From Desarmillaria ectypa (taxonomy: Eukaryota; Basidiomycota; Agaricomycetes; Agaricales; Physalacriaceae): a stretch of DNA of 64,000 nucleotides. Of this stretch, positions 1-12,917 are shown one piece after another. The position numbers and the translations under genes were made by a program. Numbering within the stretch: the first letter of the stretch is position 1; every line of letters starts with the position of its first letter. A model generated the notes under the pieces. It saw only the letters and a list, made by a program, of their open reading frames with translations. It did not search any database and was not told the DNA's origin. The stretch spans positions 1,736,001 through 1,800,000 of the forward strand of contig JAUDYN010000008.1 of assembly GCA_030407005.1 (NCBI GenBank), in the 5' to 3' direction.

Positions 1-2608
1 TTTCAGCAAGTCTTCAGACTTGATTGCGCTGTCGAGGGGTCTAAGGCCGCGTTTCGATCGAATTCGGTTGACCTCGGCTAGGAGACTAACATCGGTGCTG
101 AAGAGGTTTGAGAGGTTATTGATGATAGCCGTGGGACCACGTAACAGCCAAGGAGTGGCCTTGTCTGCTTCTTCCCTCTGCGTACTGACATAGCCATCAC
201 CCACGTCGTCTTCCGATAACCCTAGAACCATTTCCCAATCAACACGCCAAGGACTTTTCGTTCCAAGTTTTTCATAATTTGGTCTCTTCGCCGGCGGTTT
301 CCGCTCCCAGCTCTCTCTGGCTTCGGACTCACACTCTTGGGCATATCTTTTATATGCAATTGTGAATGGGTAATCTCGAGGAAAGTAGGAGACTCCAGAT
401 TCGAATGCCTGCGATTGGCATTCGCGTTGTCCGCCGACACGAGTGCCTGTGTATGTGAGAGAAGAGAAGAATGCCATGGACCACCCGGCGGGAATTATTA
501 ACGTCCAGCCATGAATAGCCTCGCCGTCCTCGGTGCTTCCAGGATGATGTTTTTCACCATTGGATACACTTGTCAAGCTGGGGCATTCCAGCGAGCGCTG
601 GATAAGAATGACAGGAACGCGATCGTCTTGACGGAGAGCAGTAAGGTGAGTTCCAGGGATAGCATTCTATCACAGAAAGCATATAAGAGTGTGGTGAATG
701 GAATATATGTCGAAGTACCTTCGAGCGCCTTTCATCGAGATCCTTTTTCTTGTACTTAGGCGTCTTCAAAGCATCCCGAGCGGTTTCATCCCAAATATCG
801 CTTTGTGCTAATGTGGATGAGGGCATAGTGAGGACATTCGAGGCAGTGGATACGTTAAGCTTCGCATTTTTTGGAGGAAATCTAGGACAAACTCAGTAAA
901 GGAATGTAAAAACAATCAGATGACATACTAACTTTAGCCGTGGGTCATTTACAGTAAAACCGACTATGATTCCTCGAGGCAAACTACCGGTAGTTTGGAT
1001 ACCAGCCAAGGAGGACCAGAACTGCTCAAATGATCAACACAACGGCGACAACGGTGTGAGTAATTCATACCTCTTTGAAACCGATTCGATCGTCGGAGGC
1101 AATAGGTTGTAAAGCACCTTTCAGTACTTGACTAGACTTTGGCCCCATGATTTCAAAAATGTTAACTTTTCCTCTCAAATCAGCAATTTCAACGTCCACA
1201 GCTTGATCCGACGTAGATTCTTTCTTGATTTCATCCAATACCGATGAAGCAGCTGTTTGAAGAGCATTGAAAACCTCATCATGGGTTGCTGGATGAGAAC
1301 GAATCCAGACCACGCGAATCGTTTCTTCGTTCAGTGGAGTGTCTGTTTCTTCCGCCGCCTTTTCCTTTCCTTTCCCTTTGCGTTTTCGCTTTGCCTGAGT
1401 GAGCTCTGTGCTGGTTTCTTCCGGTCCTTCGGCCGCCCCGGATTCATGCCTAGTGAATGGTCTCCACATAATGGTGATGGGAGCAATGAGACCACGGGGA
1501 TACAGCGTTGGCGAATATATGTGCGTGGACAAGGTGCGCGCACCAAGAACGTAACTAATAGACAGAAATGAGCATCAACTTTGTATAAAAGATACGAACG
1601 CACCGTCTATTACCCGGACTCAATTCTTGAGGGTCACAACAGTTGTCCATTATTCTTGTAAGAACGTTTTGGGGGCCTTTCAATTCGATCAAGGACTGAT
1701 ATGATGCGTCGTGAAGAATTGACCCTCGGACTGCGGCACGATGAGATGGACGAAACGCCTTTTCTGATGGATGGACTGCCTACTAACGGAGTCAAACCTT
1801 TCTGCAAACGATTCAGTGGAAAATCGAACCAGTCGGTAGCCCCACATATTTTCCATCTTCATTCTTTTAGCGTGCCAGAGGTGAGTTTCTAGCCATGTTT
1901 TGTCCCCTAGGAGATGAAAACATCAGACCCGCCTCGTACATGAAAAGCGCGGTGAAGCCCTACTCTGACGCTTCAAAAACGACTCGGTTTTAGAAACCTG
2001 TTTATCCTTGCCACGCTTTGGCTTTTGCCGATTGGCAACCTTTTTGACGTCCATCTGTGAATAGGATAATTAGGATACGATCCATGCTAGAAGATGCAAG
2101 CGACGCGCCTCTGCCTTCGCCTTTTCGCGTAAACGAACTGGTACACGACGGACATCATGGCTAGCAGCTCTGCGACGCAAGTGTCGGGGCAAGGCTTGCC
2201 ACGCCCTTTGAGTTGAACTTGAGCTGATCGATTGTTAGCTTTGATTAAGTTGAATTTGAATAGCATTTACCTCGCCATCTTCATAGCATTCTGCATGGCA
2301 TTGATCTCAAACGAACGAGCCTATTCCAGTGTCAGCAAGTGAGATCCTGTCGACGAACAAAAGGTAGAACCTCTGTGAACGGCTCTACATCGATAACGCC
2401 TGGAAGACGAGCCATACCTGCCGGACAACATTAATAAAAGAATACAGACTAATGGCCTTTGGAAGTGCGCACTATCCACTCTGGAAGGTCCTACTTCGGC
2501 GTTCGTTTGTACAGGCTGAACTGCAATTGTACGCGCATCAGCCATCCTCAGTTTTTTTCTTTCGCGTCCAGAGAGGCCTTCGCCGTTATTTGCACGCTTC
2601 TGCGCCAT
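1..2608 (-). CDS. POP1: Ribonuclease P/MRP protein subunit Pop1 (3' end outside window)
   Basis: Largest protein of RNase P and RNase MRP, which trims tRNA 5' ends and pre-rRNA in the nucleus. The start at 2608 opens with MAQKRANNGE, followed by a basic SGRERKKLRMADARTIAVQP stretch typical of fungal Pop1. The next exons read ARLPGVIDVEPFTEV and ARSFEINAMQNAMKMAR, the conserved Pop1 N-terminal block. The exon at about 1065-1500 carries RVVWIRSHPATHDEVFNAL and GKVNIFEIMGPKSSQVLKGA, the central Pop1 signature. The exon at about 220-400 carries PERAGSGNRRRRDQIMKNLE and GVLIGKWF, and the last exon in view has a POPLD-like LAEVNRIRSKRGL segment. Several short introns interrupt it. The gene continues beyond position 1. 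Only 154 bases separate its start from the divergent gene at 2763, so a shared promoter is likely. Family assignment is strong; exact splice sites in the middle are inferred. Confidence 0.9.
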
Positions 2609-2762
2609 ATTGTTTGCGTTACCACTTCTTGAGAAAGGGAGTTTGAGAGAAAAGCCACTTGGATTTTTATCAGAAGCAAAAGGAAAGGAGGGAGTTTCCC
2701 GGTCACATGTCCGACACATTCCGACCCTCAACGTCGACGTCGAGTCCGTCTATATAGTCCCG

Positions 2763-3484
2763 ATGGCCTCTCTTCTGCTCCGACCTGCATCGGTATTAAG
2801 AACGAATGTTCTGGTCTGCCGTTCTCGTTTGCTTTCAACGACAAGAGCAACCATGAATGAGACACCTGTCAACATTCCTCAAAAGAAACCGGTAGGAGGA
2901 TTTCGCGGTGGGTGCGTTCGCATTTCATCATCCTTACGCCTTGAGAGTTTCCTGAATGTGCTCGTAGAATCGTTGGCTTTCTCTTTGGGTTCTCTCTGGC
3001 TTCTTCGTTCGCGGCATATCACCTACTAGAGGAGTTCAAACAAGCATCGGCAGCTCTTCAAGTTAGCGTAGAGAAGCTACAGCTAAGCACCGAAGCCGTA
3101 CGTTTCTTTCTTCCTGCAACATCTGGTGAGACCGATGAAGCAACCATCACAGGTCACTGCACAAGTCAGGCGGATTGAAGCTGTTGAGAAGGACTTGAAA
3201 GCGCTATCGGACGCTTCTGCGTCTAAGGAAGATATTTCAAGGGTTCGTGCTGAGCTGAAGAAACTTTACGATGGTCTTCATGTTGGTAAGCAGCCATCGG
3301 TGGTTCTTGTACCGACTCCATGGATTCATCTTGACCGGCAGAGTTTTTGGACTTGCGCACACACGTGTGGGGTATTCGTGAGTTTTCTCTGTTTCTCTCG
3401 TCAATATCTGACTGTCTTTCAAAAACAGAACAAGATTTACACTCATTATCAAAGAAAGAGTCAATTTCTGTTCGTACAGTGTAG
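2763..3484 (+). CDS. Small mitochondrial inner-membrane coiled-coil protein, uncharacterised
   Basis: A protein of about 170 residues in five exons, spliced by eye. The N terminus (MASLLLRPASVLRTNVLVCR, then SRLLSTTRAT) is rich in Arg/Ser/Leu and lacks acidic residues, as in a mitochondrial presequence. Next comes GGFRGGIVGFLFGFSLASSF, a Gly-rich single membrane segment. A long helical coiled coil follows (HLLEEFKQASAALQVSVEKL onward), and the tail is EFLDLRTHVWGIQQDLHSL ending SIRTV-like at 3484. Every junction keeps frame with GT-AG introns, which argues for a real gene. I recognise the layout as a conserved fungal mitochondrial family but cannot give a proven function; a structural or complex-assembly role is only a guess. 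Divergent from POP1. Confidence 0.72.
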
Positions 3485-4385
3485 TAGAAAACCTATAGAT
3501 CCTTTGGCATTCTCTTGCGTTTCTCTGGCTGACAACTTTCACCCTTCTGCACCATGTCTGTTTACGTGTGATCTTGGCGTGCTGATGCTCAGCAATTTGT
3601 ATCATTCCAATTTTCGTTTATTATGGTGGGATAAAGCCCCTTGCGGTTGCCGAGCCGCTCAGCGCTCGACCCTTGGGCAAGCAAATTTCATTCCCGGTGC
3701 TTATAGGACATTGCGGGTCGTCCTTCGAGACAACAATATGTGCTATTTTACTGGTTACTGGTTCTCCGGAGCTGACACGACTCCTTTTGCTAGGCACACT
3801 CACACGCACGGGCTGCAGCACGGGTAACTTAGGGTAACTTCAAGTTGATCGCAGATGAGGATCAAAATCGATGTTAGATGATCCTCGTATAATTCAAGTT
3901 GCCTGAAGTAATCAGGGTGAAAGTACGAAGAAGTGCGCGCCTGTCCGTTCTTTGCTAGAATATCTTGCACCATAATTGGTTTCTAGGTGTGACTGGGAGC
4001 GACAACAATGCACAAGAGTACTTGATCTGCCCTAGATGCCAACAGAACTTCAAGATCATGATTGTATTTCGCCGCCCGCGGAGGTATTTCTTGAGTTTCA
4101 TATGCTCTCATAGCAACGGCGAATATTCCCTGCATCATGGGGTGGATAAGCGACACCCCTGTGCAGTGTACCACTTATAAGGCCAGGTCTGCCGTCTCTT
4201 CCCCTCACCTTCTTCCACTCTTTTCTTTGCCAGTCAAGACAGGTTCTTGCTAGATCCAATTTTCTTCCCTTTCTTCATTTTTGTGGGACGTTTCTTTTTC
4301 ACTCGAGTCTTTCCACTCAACCCCTGCACTTCCCAGCCGCGGGCGTTCACATTCGTTCAATCTTGCGGTCATATTTTTCTACAAC
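3485..4385. other. Intergenic region
   Basis: No supportable gene. The last 200 bases before 4386 are rich in C and T runs on the plus strand, as is common upstream of strongly expressed fungal genes, and would hold the promoter of the secreted protein that follows. Confidence 0.5.
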
Positions 4386-5930
4386 ATGATCTCTTCAAAG
4401 GCTCTTCTCCTCGCGCTCGGTTCGCTTTCCGTATCTTCCTTGGCTCTGCCCATTCTTCGTCGAGAGGTGCCTCAGGGTAAAATCATATTTTGCTTGATAC
4501 TAAACCGCTCACTTATGCTTTCTCTGTCCGTAGAGCATTCTCACGAACAGTTTTTAACTACTGTCAGGGCAAGTCTGGCGCTTGATAATCCTAACAACAT
4601 TCAAGACCCGGTATTTGGTCTTTTGGGTAACGCTGCCGCCATCACCGGAGCGGGGAATATCGCCGTAAGCCTTTCATGCTACATAGTATTCTGAACTCGA
4701 AGCTTATCGATATCGATTAGGATGCGACATGTCTCCAACAGGCCACCGCAGACCAAGCCTTTACGAACGCGAAGACCACGGGAGATGTCAACGGAATGGT
4801 TGCCGCCTTGATCTATCGAGCTTTGGAGAGGAATTCAGGCTCCGTCGGTGCGACTACTGCTGCGTGCACCAGTATCCAAGCCGTGAACCCCGAAATTGCT
4901 GCCATTCAACAGCATCAAGTTTGTTTCTCTTTGGATATACCTTCGGCGATGATATTGACAGAGCCGTAGGACCCCGCCTCAGACAATGCTGCAGCCGTGA
5001 ACAAAGCTATTGTGTTAGAACTCGCGAAGCAGATCGCTGCTGTTGGCGGCGACCCACAGGATGCCCTTAAATCTGGCACTTTCGCGCCTGGTCAGATCGG
5101 GGACCCGACTGCTTCTGGTAACACCTGCGATGATGCCAACGATGCTACCGGCTGTATCTTCACTCAGAATCTGTTGGTTGAAGACGCTACTGCCAATGAA
5201 ATCGACGCTGCGGTAGCGGGGGGGAACACGAGGTGTGTTCGACCCCTCCCGGTATGATTGCGCATATATACTAATACTTCTACGATAGTGGTGCAACTAA
5301 CAACTCGAGCAACAGTAATGCTTCTGGTGCCGCTTCGTCTGTTGATTCTACCACAGCCACAGCGGATGCTACATGCGCATCTGGTTCGTCTGGTCTTTTC
5401 TTACCTTGTTTGAGTAATTCTCATGTTCGTTTTCAGCCGCGACTGTCACCGTCACAGCAGGCTCTGGCTCTGCTGCTACTGCATTGTATGGTGATGTCTT
5501 GTTTTGAATCGTGTCTTAGCTTATCTGTTTTCCCAGTGTCGCTGCAGTGGCCACTTCTTCAGCCGCTGCCACGACCGGCAGTAATCTGCAGACTTTTACT
5601 GGAGCTCGTAAGTCGGAGTTTTTATAGTCCTGGCAAGTTACGTGAACTTAGATCGAATATCTACAGTCGGGGGCGCAGCTGCACCTGCTGTGACAGCAGG
5701 TGGCCGAGGATTTGTGGTTGAAGGTAAAGCTTTGGTGACTTACCTCACCAGATTGCATACTAAAATCTGCTACTTTAGGTTCCGATGATTTCCTCAACGT
5801 TGGTGCTGCGCTCGGCAGGTCGTGCGACATCCAGCATAACGCTTGTGCCAACGTCGCAAATAGCGGAGGCGCCGGTTTCAGTGTAAGTGATTGTGATGCG
5901 CAAACTACTAAGTGCAAGGCAGCGGCCTGA
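4386..5930 (+). CDS. Secreted Ser/Ala-rich protein, Agaricomycete family of unknown function
   Basis: The start ATG at 4386 opens a signal peptide (MISSKALLLALGSLSVSSLA) followed by a possible Kex2-type LRR site. About seven introns are needed. The mature part reads EHSHEQFLTTVRASLALDNP, then GLLGNAAAITGAGNIA, LQQATADQAF, VNPEIAAIQQHQ, AAAVNKAIVLELAKQIAAVG, GDPQDALKSGTFAPGQIGDP and CDDANDATGCIFTQNLL. A low-complexity Ser/Thr/Ala stretch follows, then VVEGSDDFLNVGAALGRSCD, IQHNACANVANSGGAGFSVS and DCDAQTTKCKAAA before the stop at 5930. Paired cysteines and the signal peptide indicate an extracellular protein. Similar proteins are widespread in mushrooms as unnamed hypothetical proteins. I know no tested function. 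Confidence 0.8.
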
Positions 5931-7056
5931 GCTCTAGGATAGACGTTGAGGTTATTTCAGAAGTATTTTCTCTCTCTTCCAATTTAGTGTTTACGTTCTA
6001 GCATACCCCGGCAATAAATTAGCGGTGATTTCTCCTTATTCGAAATAAGCCCGAAGTTCTTTGTACTTCTACAACGGCAATCACCCTCAACGAAATCTCG
6101 GGAAGCGTACAATGACATGTCCGAGTCGGGTGCACGCATTGCTTCGAGATCTCGTTGACCACAATCGCAGGCGATTCCTATGCCTGTCGATCCCAACGGG
6201 TCGACGTTGTTTCATTGGTTCTTCCAGGCCATATTTATGAAAGCGACCGCCGAGATTCATGCCCTATGTGCTACGAACACAGTTCTACCCGCAGTCTTTA
6301 TAGCCATTTGCATACATTTGACAATCTATGGTGGCTTTGTGAAAAGAAGCATCGAACCTCGAGGCATAATAGGCATTCCGAAATAGCTTTACTTGAACCG
6401 CCATAAACTCCTGTCACAAGTCCACAAAACCTGGTTTATGACGAAGTTCAGACCACTCTCCATTCACAAAAGAAGCGCGCTCCTGTCAAGCTGTATGTAA
6501 GCGGCTGGTAATGGTATTCAATTTCTGATCATGATAGTTAACTTGCGAGCAATCACCACTCTTCGCTCAAATTTTCACACTGGCCTTTGCCCAATACAAG
6601 GGGACTGATCCAATGGCCATGGAAATGAATTCTCGAGTGTGTTCATGGGGAAACGACGGCTGAGTATGGATCTCCATAACACATAGTCAATAACAAAAGA
6701 ACCCCAATGAGATGCTACTCTTCCCACAGGTAGAAGCTCCAGAACGGTCTGCAAGAATCAGACGCGAATAAGTATGTAGGCACTCTGAGGCGAAACGGTA
6801 AAGCGCGCACTGCCGCCATCTGTTACCTGGTTATGCAACAATTATGCACCGTGAACCCAATGTGAAGTTGTAAACCAGTCGGATTAATAATGAGGTTGAG
6901 GTAAAAGGGACGAGGAATGCAGCCCTAATAAAACACACGGACATAAAACACTGATTAACATCTAGAGTGATAATCGATAACCGCTGGCACTGCCCGGGTT
7001 ATACGTTATTTATTCAAGGGGCCTTCATGCCGAACTCATTCTTGTGAATTTGGAAA
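5931..7056. other. Intergenic region
   Basis: About 1.1 kb without a gene I can support on either strand. Short open frames here lack family-like sequence, and frame is not kept across plausible introns. Confidence 0.5.
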
Positions 7057-9145
7057 TCAAACCCGGTCTACCGGAGAAAGACTCAGTCTGCTGTAAGTAG
7101 GAGAGCGGAGAGAACCCACAATTTCATCGTCATAACTGGAATCGCCGCTGGCTTTGGTCTTCCTTTCATCCACAGCGTGCTCAACAGTACGAGCCACTTC
7201 AATATTGATGGGTGTCCGGGTGTCCGGGATGTTATATTGAACACCTGCGTTGCCCTTTCTCTTGGCGGCGACCATATGAGAATTGCTGGGTGATGATGTG
7301 CTGCTATCCTCGTGGTCAAGACCATGTCCGTGATAGGCCTGTCGGGAGTTCAACCTAGGTATACCATGTAAATCTTGGTTCGATGGTCTGCTTCCAATAC
7401 ACTTACATAAACAGCAAACAGTTGATGAAGACTAAGATGCCAATTTCATTAGAAGTCTTTTACTTGAAGGAAGCAGGTAAAACACACGTTTTGAGGTCAA
7501 TAAATGGAATGGAATCCAGATAAAGTAGGTGGACGACGCAACAAACTAGGGAAATAATTATCAGAAATTGAAAGAGAGCAGTCCAGAGACAGAGCCTACC
7601 GCAATGAGATATGATAGCTGCATTGCTGCTGCCACAAGTCCATGAGAAAAGCAGAGGGCTTTGACTTGATTGAACCATCCTTGTATGCTAGAGTCGTGTT
7701 AGTGATATTGTCTGACTCAAGGTCCATGAACATATCAAGTGGTACGTACGGCGTGTTATCAGCCCATTGGCAGAAGAACGTGAGGGCCCCCACGGTATAG
7801 ATGGAAGCACAAAATACTATTGCTTGGGCCGCGGCAACAATTGGCTAAACCAACGTTCGACATCATGTGAGGTAAGCAGAATAGTTGAATCCTTACTTTG
7901 ACTGAGGGTGCATAGAGATGTTCGAACTCAGGGTTCACGAACCTGATTTGTCCGTTCAACATCGACGGATTTTTACTGCATGTTTGGGGTACCACTCACA
8001 TCAACGCTGACATGGCTATTCAAAATCGGTGTTGTTATTGACGACGTCGGGTCAAAGAAAGCCCACATACTGATTTCCAGACCTGGAAATTTGATGTTAT
8101 ATTTGACAGATTGGCGCAGCGCTCGAGAGGCACTCACCAAATCCAACAGTGGCCAACAGGCACTGGTTTCAGGTTCGTATGAGCTAGTTTGCCATAATCT
8201 GAGCCAGATACTGGACTTACAATTGGCAACACAGAGAAAACACCTCCACCCACTGAAAAAATCACATCGGTGTGCTGTTAAGATGACAATTGAGCATTAC
8301 CCACATTTCCATACCCGGGTTGAGTAGAAACTTGACATACGATGAATACGCGAACGGATCATCAATAAAAGGAAACTTACAGCTGGACAATGAACATAGA
8401 AAGGGCCTAGATTTGCTGTCAGTCACGACGATATTAGGCGGAACGGAACTGAAAGACTCACAGAAAGGAGCGTTTCAACCTACGATGTGATCTCGATGCT
8501 TAATAAAACGATGCAGAAATTTGAGAAAGGACGTACACAAAAGGTTCTATAACAACTAACTTAATAAAGAAAGGTGACGAAAGTGCGAGTGCACTCACTT
8601 GGTTGCGTCTGTCATCTCGGATCCATCAGGGAACGTCGTGACAAGATAATAATAAACCCTATTTTATTAGGGCGCTGGGTAGAATGATAAGGGAGCGCCT
8701 CGACTTACGACTGAGACACTGCATCAAACATATAGATGGCACGCTTAGAACGAAAAATCAGGGCTTCGACTTACTCAGGCCAGATGAAATCGTATCCAGT
8801 GTCCTGGATGCGACAGGTGAGACATGGGAGAGAATATCCCGAGTTGGAGGTACCAACCATAGTATGGCAACCTTTTATTGCGAGATGTAAGCGAAAACAT
8901 CGCAGAGGATAGGAAAAGAACTAACAGCTGCCTTCAATCCGAAACTATCTTTGTCGTACCTGTTGAAATAAAGGTATGTCTCTGAAAGGGAGGCTTAAAC
9001 TCAAGCTTGTAATTAATGACTTTAGGAAATACGTACGAAAGAATGTAAAACCGTAGCCTATCATCGTGACCACAAAACCGATGAAGAGGACGCCAAAAGT
9101 TTTCTCGACAACCGCGAGTGAGCTAGCATCTGAAGCTGAGGACAT
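7057..9145 (-). CDS. DUF6534-type seven-helix membrane protein
   Basis: Basidiomycete membrane protein of unknown role with seven predicted helices and a cytosolic tail. The start at 9145 reads MSSASDASSLAVVEKTFGVL and runs into the first helix (FIGFVVTMIGYGFTFFQTYL), then YFNRYDKDSFGLKAA, all typical of the family N terminus. Later exons give VAILWLRAIYMFDAVSQSV with YYYLVTTFPDGSEMTDATK, LFYSTRVWKLGGGVFSVLPI, IVAAAQAIVFCASIYTVGAL, VKALCFSHGLVAAAMQLSYL and INCLLFMLNSRQAYHGHGLD. The family motif VNSLLAxLNSRQ is matched by the last one. The tail has Ser-rich and charged stretches ending at 7057. At least nine short introns are required, so precise exon borders are uncertain, but I found no obligatory stop. 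Such proteins occur in large numbers in Agaricomycete genomes; no substrate or ligand is known to me. Confidence 0.75.
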
Positions 9146-9349
9146 GGTGGGCAGACAAGAGGAAAAAACGGGAGTCAGGGCATGCTACCGAGTAGTACTT
9201 GAGCGCGTCGACTTCAGCTTCCGACGACACAATTTCCAAAACAATATCGGAATGAACCGGTGCCTCATGTTGAAACAACCTTACTGCTGGGAAAAAAAAT
9301 GTGATAAGATGTGCAGCCGCTTAGAGCACTTTGAGAACGTTACAGACAG

Positions 9350-10340
9350 TTAGTAATGACCGACATTAGGCCCAGGGTCGTATCCAGGTCGTGGTGGTAG
9401 TGCGAAGAAGCACAGAGAAAGGGCTGACATAGCACAGCCACATGTTCCTGGACTCGATGGTCGGTACATCCCATGTTTTGTGGAGAGAGTCTGGATGGTC
9501 GACTTTGAATTTTTTGAAGTTTTCTTTATTAAAATTTGTGCTCGCGAAGACCGAGAACCTACTTATCGGATGTGACTCCAGTTTGATTTCCGTCAAGGTT
9601 AGCCTACTTCAAAAAATAGGTAGATAAAGGTACCGGCTGACCATTGGCCAACTGTGGCATAAACTTCTTTACCAGCGATCATCGCACCTCTGATCGCGCG
9701 TGAGAAATCATTAAACATAAGTCTGAAAAAAGTGCAATTCATATCATATGACTCGTAATATTAGCCATGTACCGATTTGATTAGTCGGTGGAACAAGAAC
9801 ATTCGGGTGTCAAGAATGGGCTTGGGACGTCGAATTTCGTCATCATCTTATCAGGTCAAAAACAGCGCTGAATACTTGCGGGCTGCGCTGACTTGTCGAA
9901 GGCAGAAGAGATGCAGGGAATTTGCTGACGTTGCTGTTAGAAATATGCGAGTACCTGAAGTCTTGAAATATCGCAGGTGGGATAACGGCATGAAGGTTGG
10001 TTGCGCACCGGCACATCCCATGGCCTGTCGAGCGTAGAATTGGATGGGTCGATAACGGAAGAAGATGATACTGATGACTGTCAAAAGGGTGACGGTACCG
10101 ATACCCAAGACATTGGTTCCTGAACTGCTGCCACTGCTGCCGGCTGTTGTTACAGTAGCAGCAGAAGAACTTGACACAGTGGAAGGTGCATGAGTATATG
10201 GTGGTGCTTTTTGGGTTGTAATGAGGAAGAATCTTGTGTAATGCCTGATCCTGATATCAGCGACACGACGCGTCTTCTTAAATGGATGAGATAGTGGCAA
10301 GGTTTGCGTTTTGTTAGTTCGGTTGATAGGAGAGACTGCC
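9350..10340 (-). CDS. Possible single-pass membrane protein, unknown family
   Basis: A tentative multi-exon gene. An exon near 10030-10230 reads THAPSTVSSSSAATVTTAGS, a Ser/Thr-rich stalk, then VLGIGTVTLLTVISIIFF followed by RYRPIQFYAR, a membrane helix with a basic stop-transfer end. After a plausible intron, EIRRPKPILDTRMFLFHR is seen near 9770-9840. Possible C-terminal exons end in ALPPRPGYDPGPNVGHY at 9350. The Ser-rich stalk, one helix and a Pro-rich tail resemble many basidiomycete surface proteins. The start is not settled and one or more junctions are guesses, so this could be a gene with errors in my splicing or a decaying copy. Confidence 0.35.
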
Positions 10341-10399
10341 ATGCTCACAACGGTGTTGTGTTTTCTCATGGGGTCCGGATTGGTGATCAATAGCAAGGT

Positions 10400-11128
10400 A
10401 AGCCGGTGTCTATCAAGATTTGAGGTTTAGAATGGCAATTGGGGAAGTATGTAAGTGAGAGTAATCTGTGCTTTCTGTTATACATCCTCCGATAAGGCGA
10501 CGAGAGAAAGTTGGGAAAGACAGAGAAGGGGGCGAGCATCGTTCAGCATTGTCACACGTGCATATAACGTTGTCGGGTTATAGATCAAAAAAAGAGTGAC
10601 GAAAAAAGAGTGAAAAGGGGTCATGGAAGGAGGGTCGTGCGCGGTGAGCCATGCCAGCTGCGCTCAAGAGACGTGAGAAACGGCATTGAGGCTATTGTGT
10701 CACTCGACCGAAAAGAGTGAAAAAGTGGTCGTTGCATGTCCGTAGGAACTCATTTTCACACGTCCTTTATTTTATAAAGTGTTTGAAAAGCACAACACCC
10801 AGTGGAGAACTAAATAAGAGAGTGGCAGCAAATCTGTATAGTCGTTGGTGACTGGCCAACAGTGGATATGTGGCTCCAGGTGATTAAATTGCCGGGGGTA
10901 TCAGCATCCTTTTTCGTGAAGTTCCCCCAAAGATTTCAGGGGCTGAGGGAAGCGCAGGGGTTGACACGAAAATAGAACTGGGGAAATTTACTATTAGTGG
11001 TGGTGCATTTGAAAGACTAAATATTTTGCTTTACATACGTATCCCGTATATAACCTCCTGGTCCATGACACAGGCGTGCGAACTAGGTATATTGAGAAGA
11101 GTCTATGGTAGTAGTCACTGGTGAAGTC
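10400..11128. other. Intergenic region
   Basis: No gene seen. The region is A- and G-rich on the plus strand, with repeated GAAAAAAGAGTGA-like words around 10588-10615 and 10710-10726. Confidence 0.4.
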
Positions 11129-11754
11129 TCAGCTATCAGAATCCATGAACAAAAACTCCTCACCAAGGTCCAGATGCTGTTGAATATAAGAATGATCCTC
11201 TCCAAATGCATCCATGATTATCTGTTTGTGCTGGAGGATCCAGGAATCAGAATGAGTCCCTACAAGTTCTCTGGCAAACACTGTTCCTACCGCGAGACAG
11301 AGCGATTCCTTTGTGCTACATGTCACGGGAATACTATACACCTTGGTCTTCGGACAATAGCAGAAAAGAGCTCAAGACGAAAGAACACAAACGATATCCC
11401 TCCAATCCAAGCTCCAAGTAATGTCCCAAAGTCGGACAATGTATACTCTTGACCCCAGTCCGGGAAGTAAGAAAGATTCGGGTCGCAGACCAGCTTGGTC
11501 ACTCCCCATTCAAGGAGAGAGGGGATGGATTTGATTCGCTGGTTTGTCGATGATGTGGGATTGAACAGTACGACAAACTTCCTAGTGAGCGGATCAATGT
11601 AACCAACGGAGCCCACAGGAATGTCCTGTTCAAACATTGGAATATCACGGCAATGGCCAAAATCTATCAGGCTTAATGATTGGCACGAATGACAGAGAAA
11701 CGTAGCAACCGACCATAATACGACTTTTGTGTAACCAAAATGACTGGTCTCCAA
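11129..11754 (-). CDS. Hypothetical protein, poorly defined
   Basis: An open stretch on the minus strand reads DIPMFEQDIPVGSVGYIDPL, TRKFVVLFNPTSSTNQRIKS and GTLLGAWIGGISFVFFRLEL, which includes one hydrophobic helix. A further exon may follow (ELVGTHSDSWILQHKQIIMD). The V-G-x-V-G-Y-x-D...F-V-V-L-F-N pattern recalls unnamed Agaricomycete proteins, but I cannot place it in a named family. A second hydrophobic frame at 12054-12326 on the same strand (VLVGYAVMLVLTLDIN) could be an upstream exon of the same gene; I could not connect the two without forcing splice sites. Confidence 0.35.
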
Positions 11755-12917
11755 ATATGACTCGAAGCGCGTAGTCGTCCCTTACATCCCGAGGTGGAAA
11801 ATTATACCTTTTCTATACGACAGAGGTTCGGGAGGATGCGGAAATCTCAGTTTTGTCGGCATCGGAGTCAACAAAACAAGGTGTTGCCATTCGTCGCGAG
11901 ACGCTATCAGAGATTTCACTATCCCAGGTGCCCTCATGACACTGAGATGGCTCACTCACCGGTCAACGGCTAATCTTTTGCATCTGCAGAAAACTGTATA
12001 ACTGTCTCGCGGGATACCCGAAGAAATCCAACGACGATAGTGATAGACAATCGTCATTTGCGTGATCTGAAGGGGATCCAGAAGCTTGGGATATGGATCC
12101 CAGTATTGTCAAGATAATCGATATAGATACGAATCGCATGTCGAGGTGGATTCGGGTCGCTAAATATCTTCCGAAGCATGGACTCTACGCCCCTGTTTGC
12201 CGCAATGGAGGGTTCGCAATTTATATCCAAAGTGAGCACTAGCATGACCGCGTACCCTACCAAAACTGTTATGGCGCGGCAAAGCATCGGGTTAGAAATA
12301 ATATGCGCCGACTTCACAGTATACAATTGTCCTTTGTTGTAAGAGAAAGGGACCTATGAGTGTATGGAATTGACCTCCTTCATGAGGACCGACCACTGTT
12401 TGGAAGCAAGATTGCAAGTCGTGAAAATATTAATCCGCTCCTCAGTGCAAAATGGATAGGCCCAGAGTTCAGCAAGAATATGGGGGATGATCTCGACTGG
12501 AGGTTGCATGGAGGTGGCGGTGGTATGTAGGCAATGCTCGGATTCAGAATTTTTTTTACAATTCGACCCGAGATGTCATTATTTTGGACCCGAAACTTCC
12601 TCCCTGTTATTTTCCACCTTGCGTCTCAGAGTGTCTGACTTTCGTTTCACTGGTACTTCTGGTAATATTTACCCGAAGTATTCTCTTCAGCAACAATACC
12701 GATATGGCAGTGTTCAGAACCGACGAAGGGCAGACACCGACTATGGGTGTAGGAAAAAGAAAAAGACGATGTCCAAGGGGGGACATCGAGACACAGGGCA
12801 AGTAGATGGAAGCATACCATGTAGTACTCGAACATGACGTTCCCGACCTTGTTATAAATTACAAACTTGAACAGCGGGGCACATCGAGCGGAAGTTTCCG
12901 GTGCCGAGGTATCGATA

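Noticed and set aside
3126..3827. 233-residue open frame extending past 3484
   Set aside because: It reads through two introns of the mitochondrial coiled-coil gene; spliced, the frame closes at 3484.
3829..3840. TTAGGGTAAC telomere-like word
   Set aside because: Single copy, not near a ribosomal or ribosome-assembly gene start; likely chance.
12487..12837. 116-residue plus-strand open frame
   Set aside because: No recognisable domain, and it lies between two minus-strand loci without promoter or splice support.
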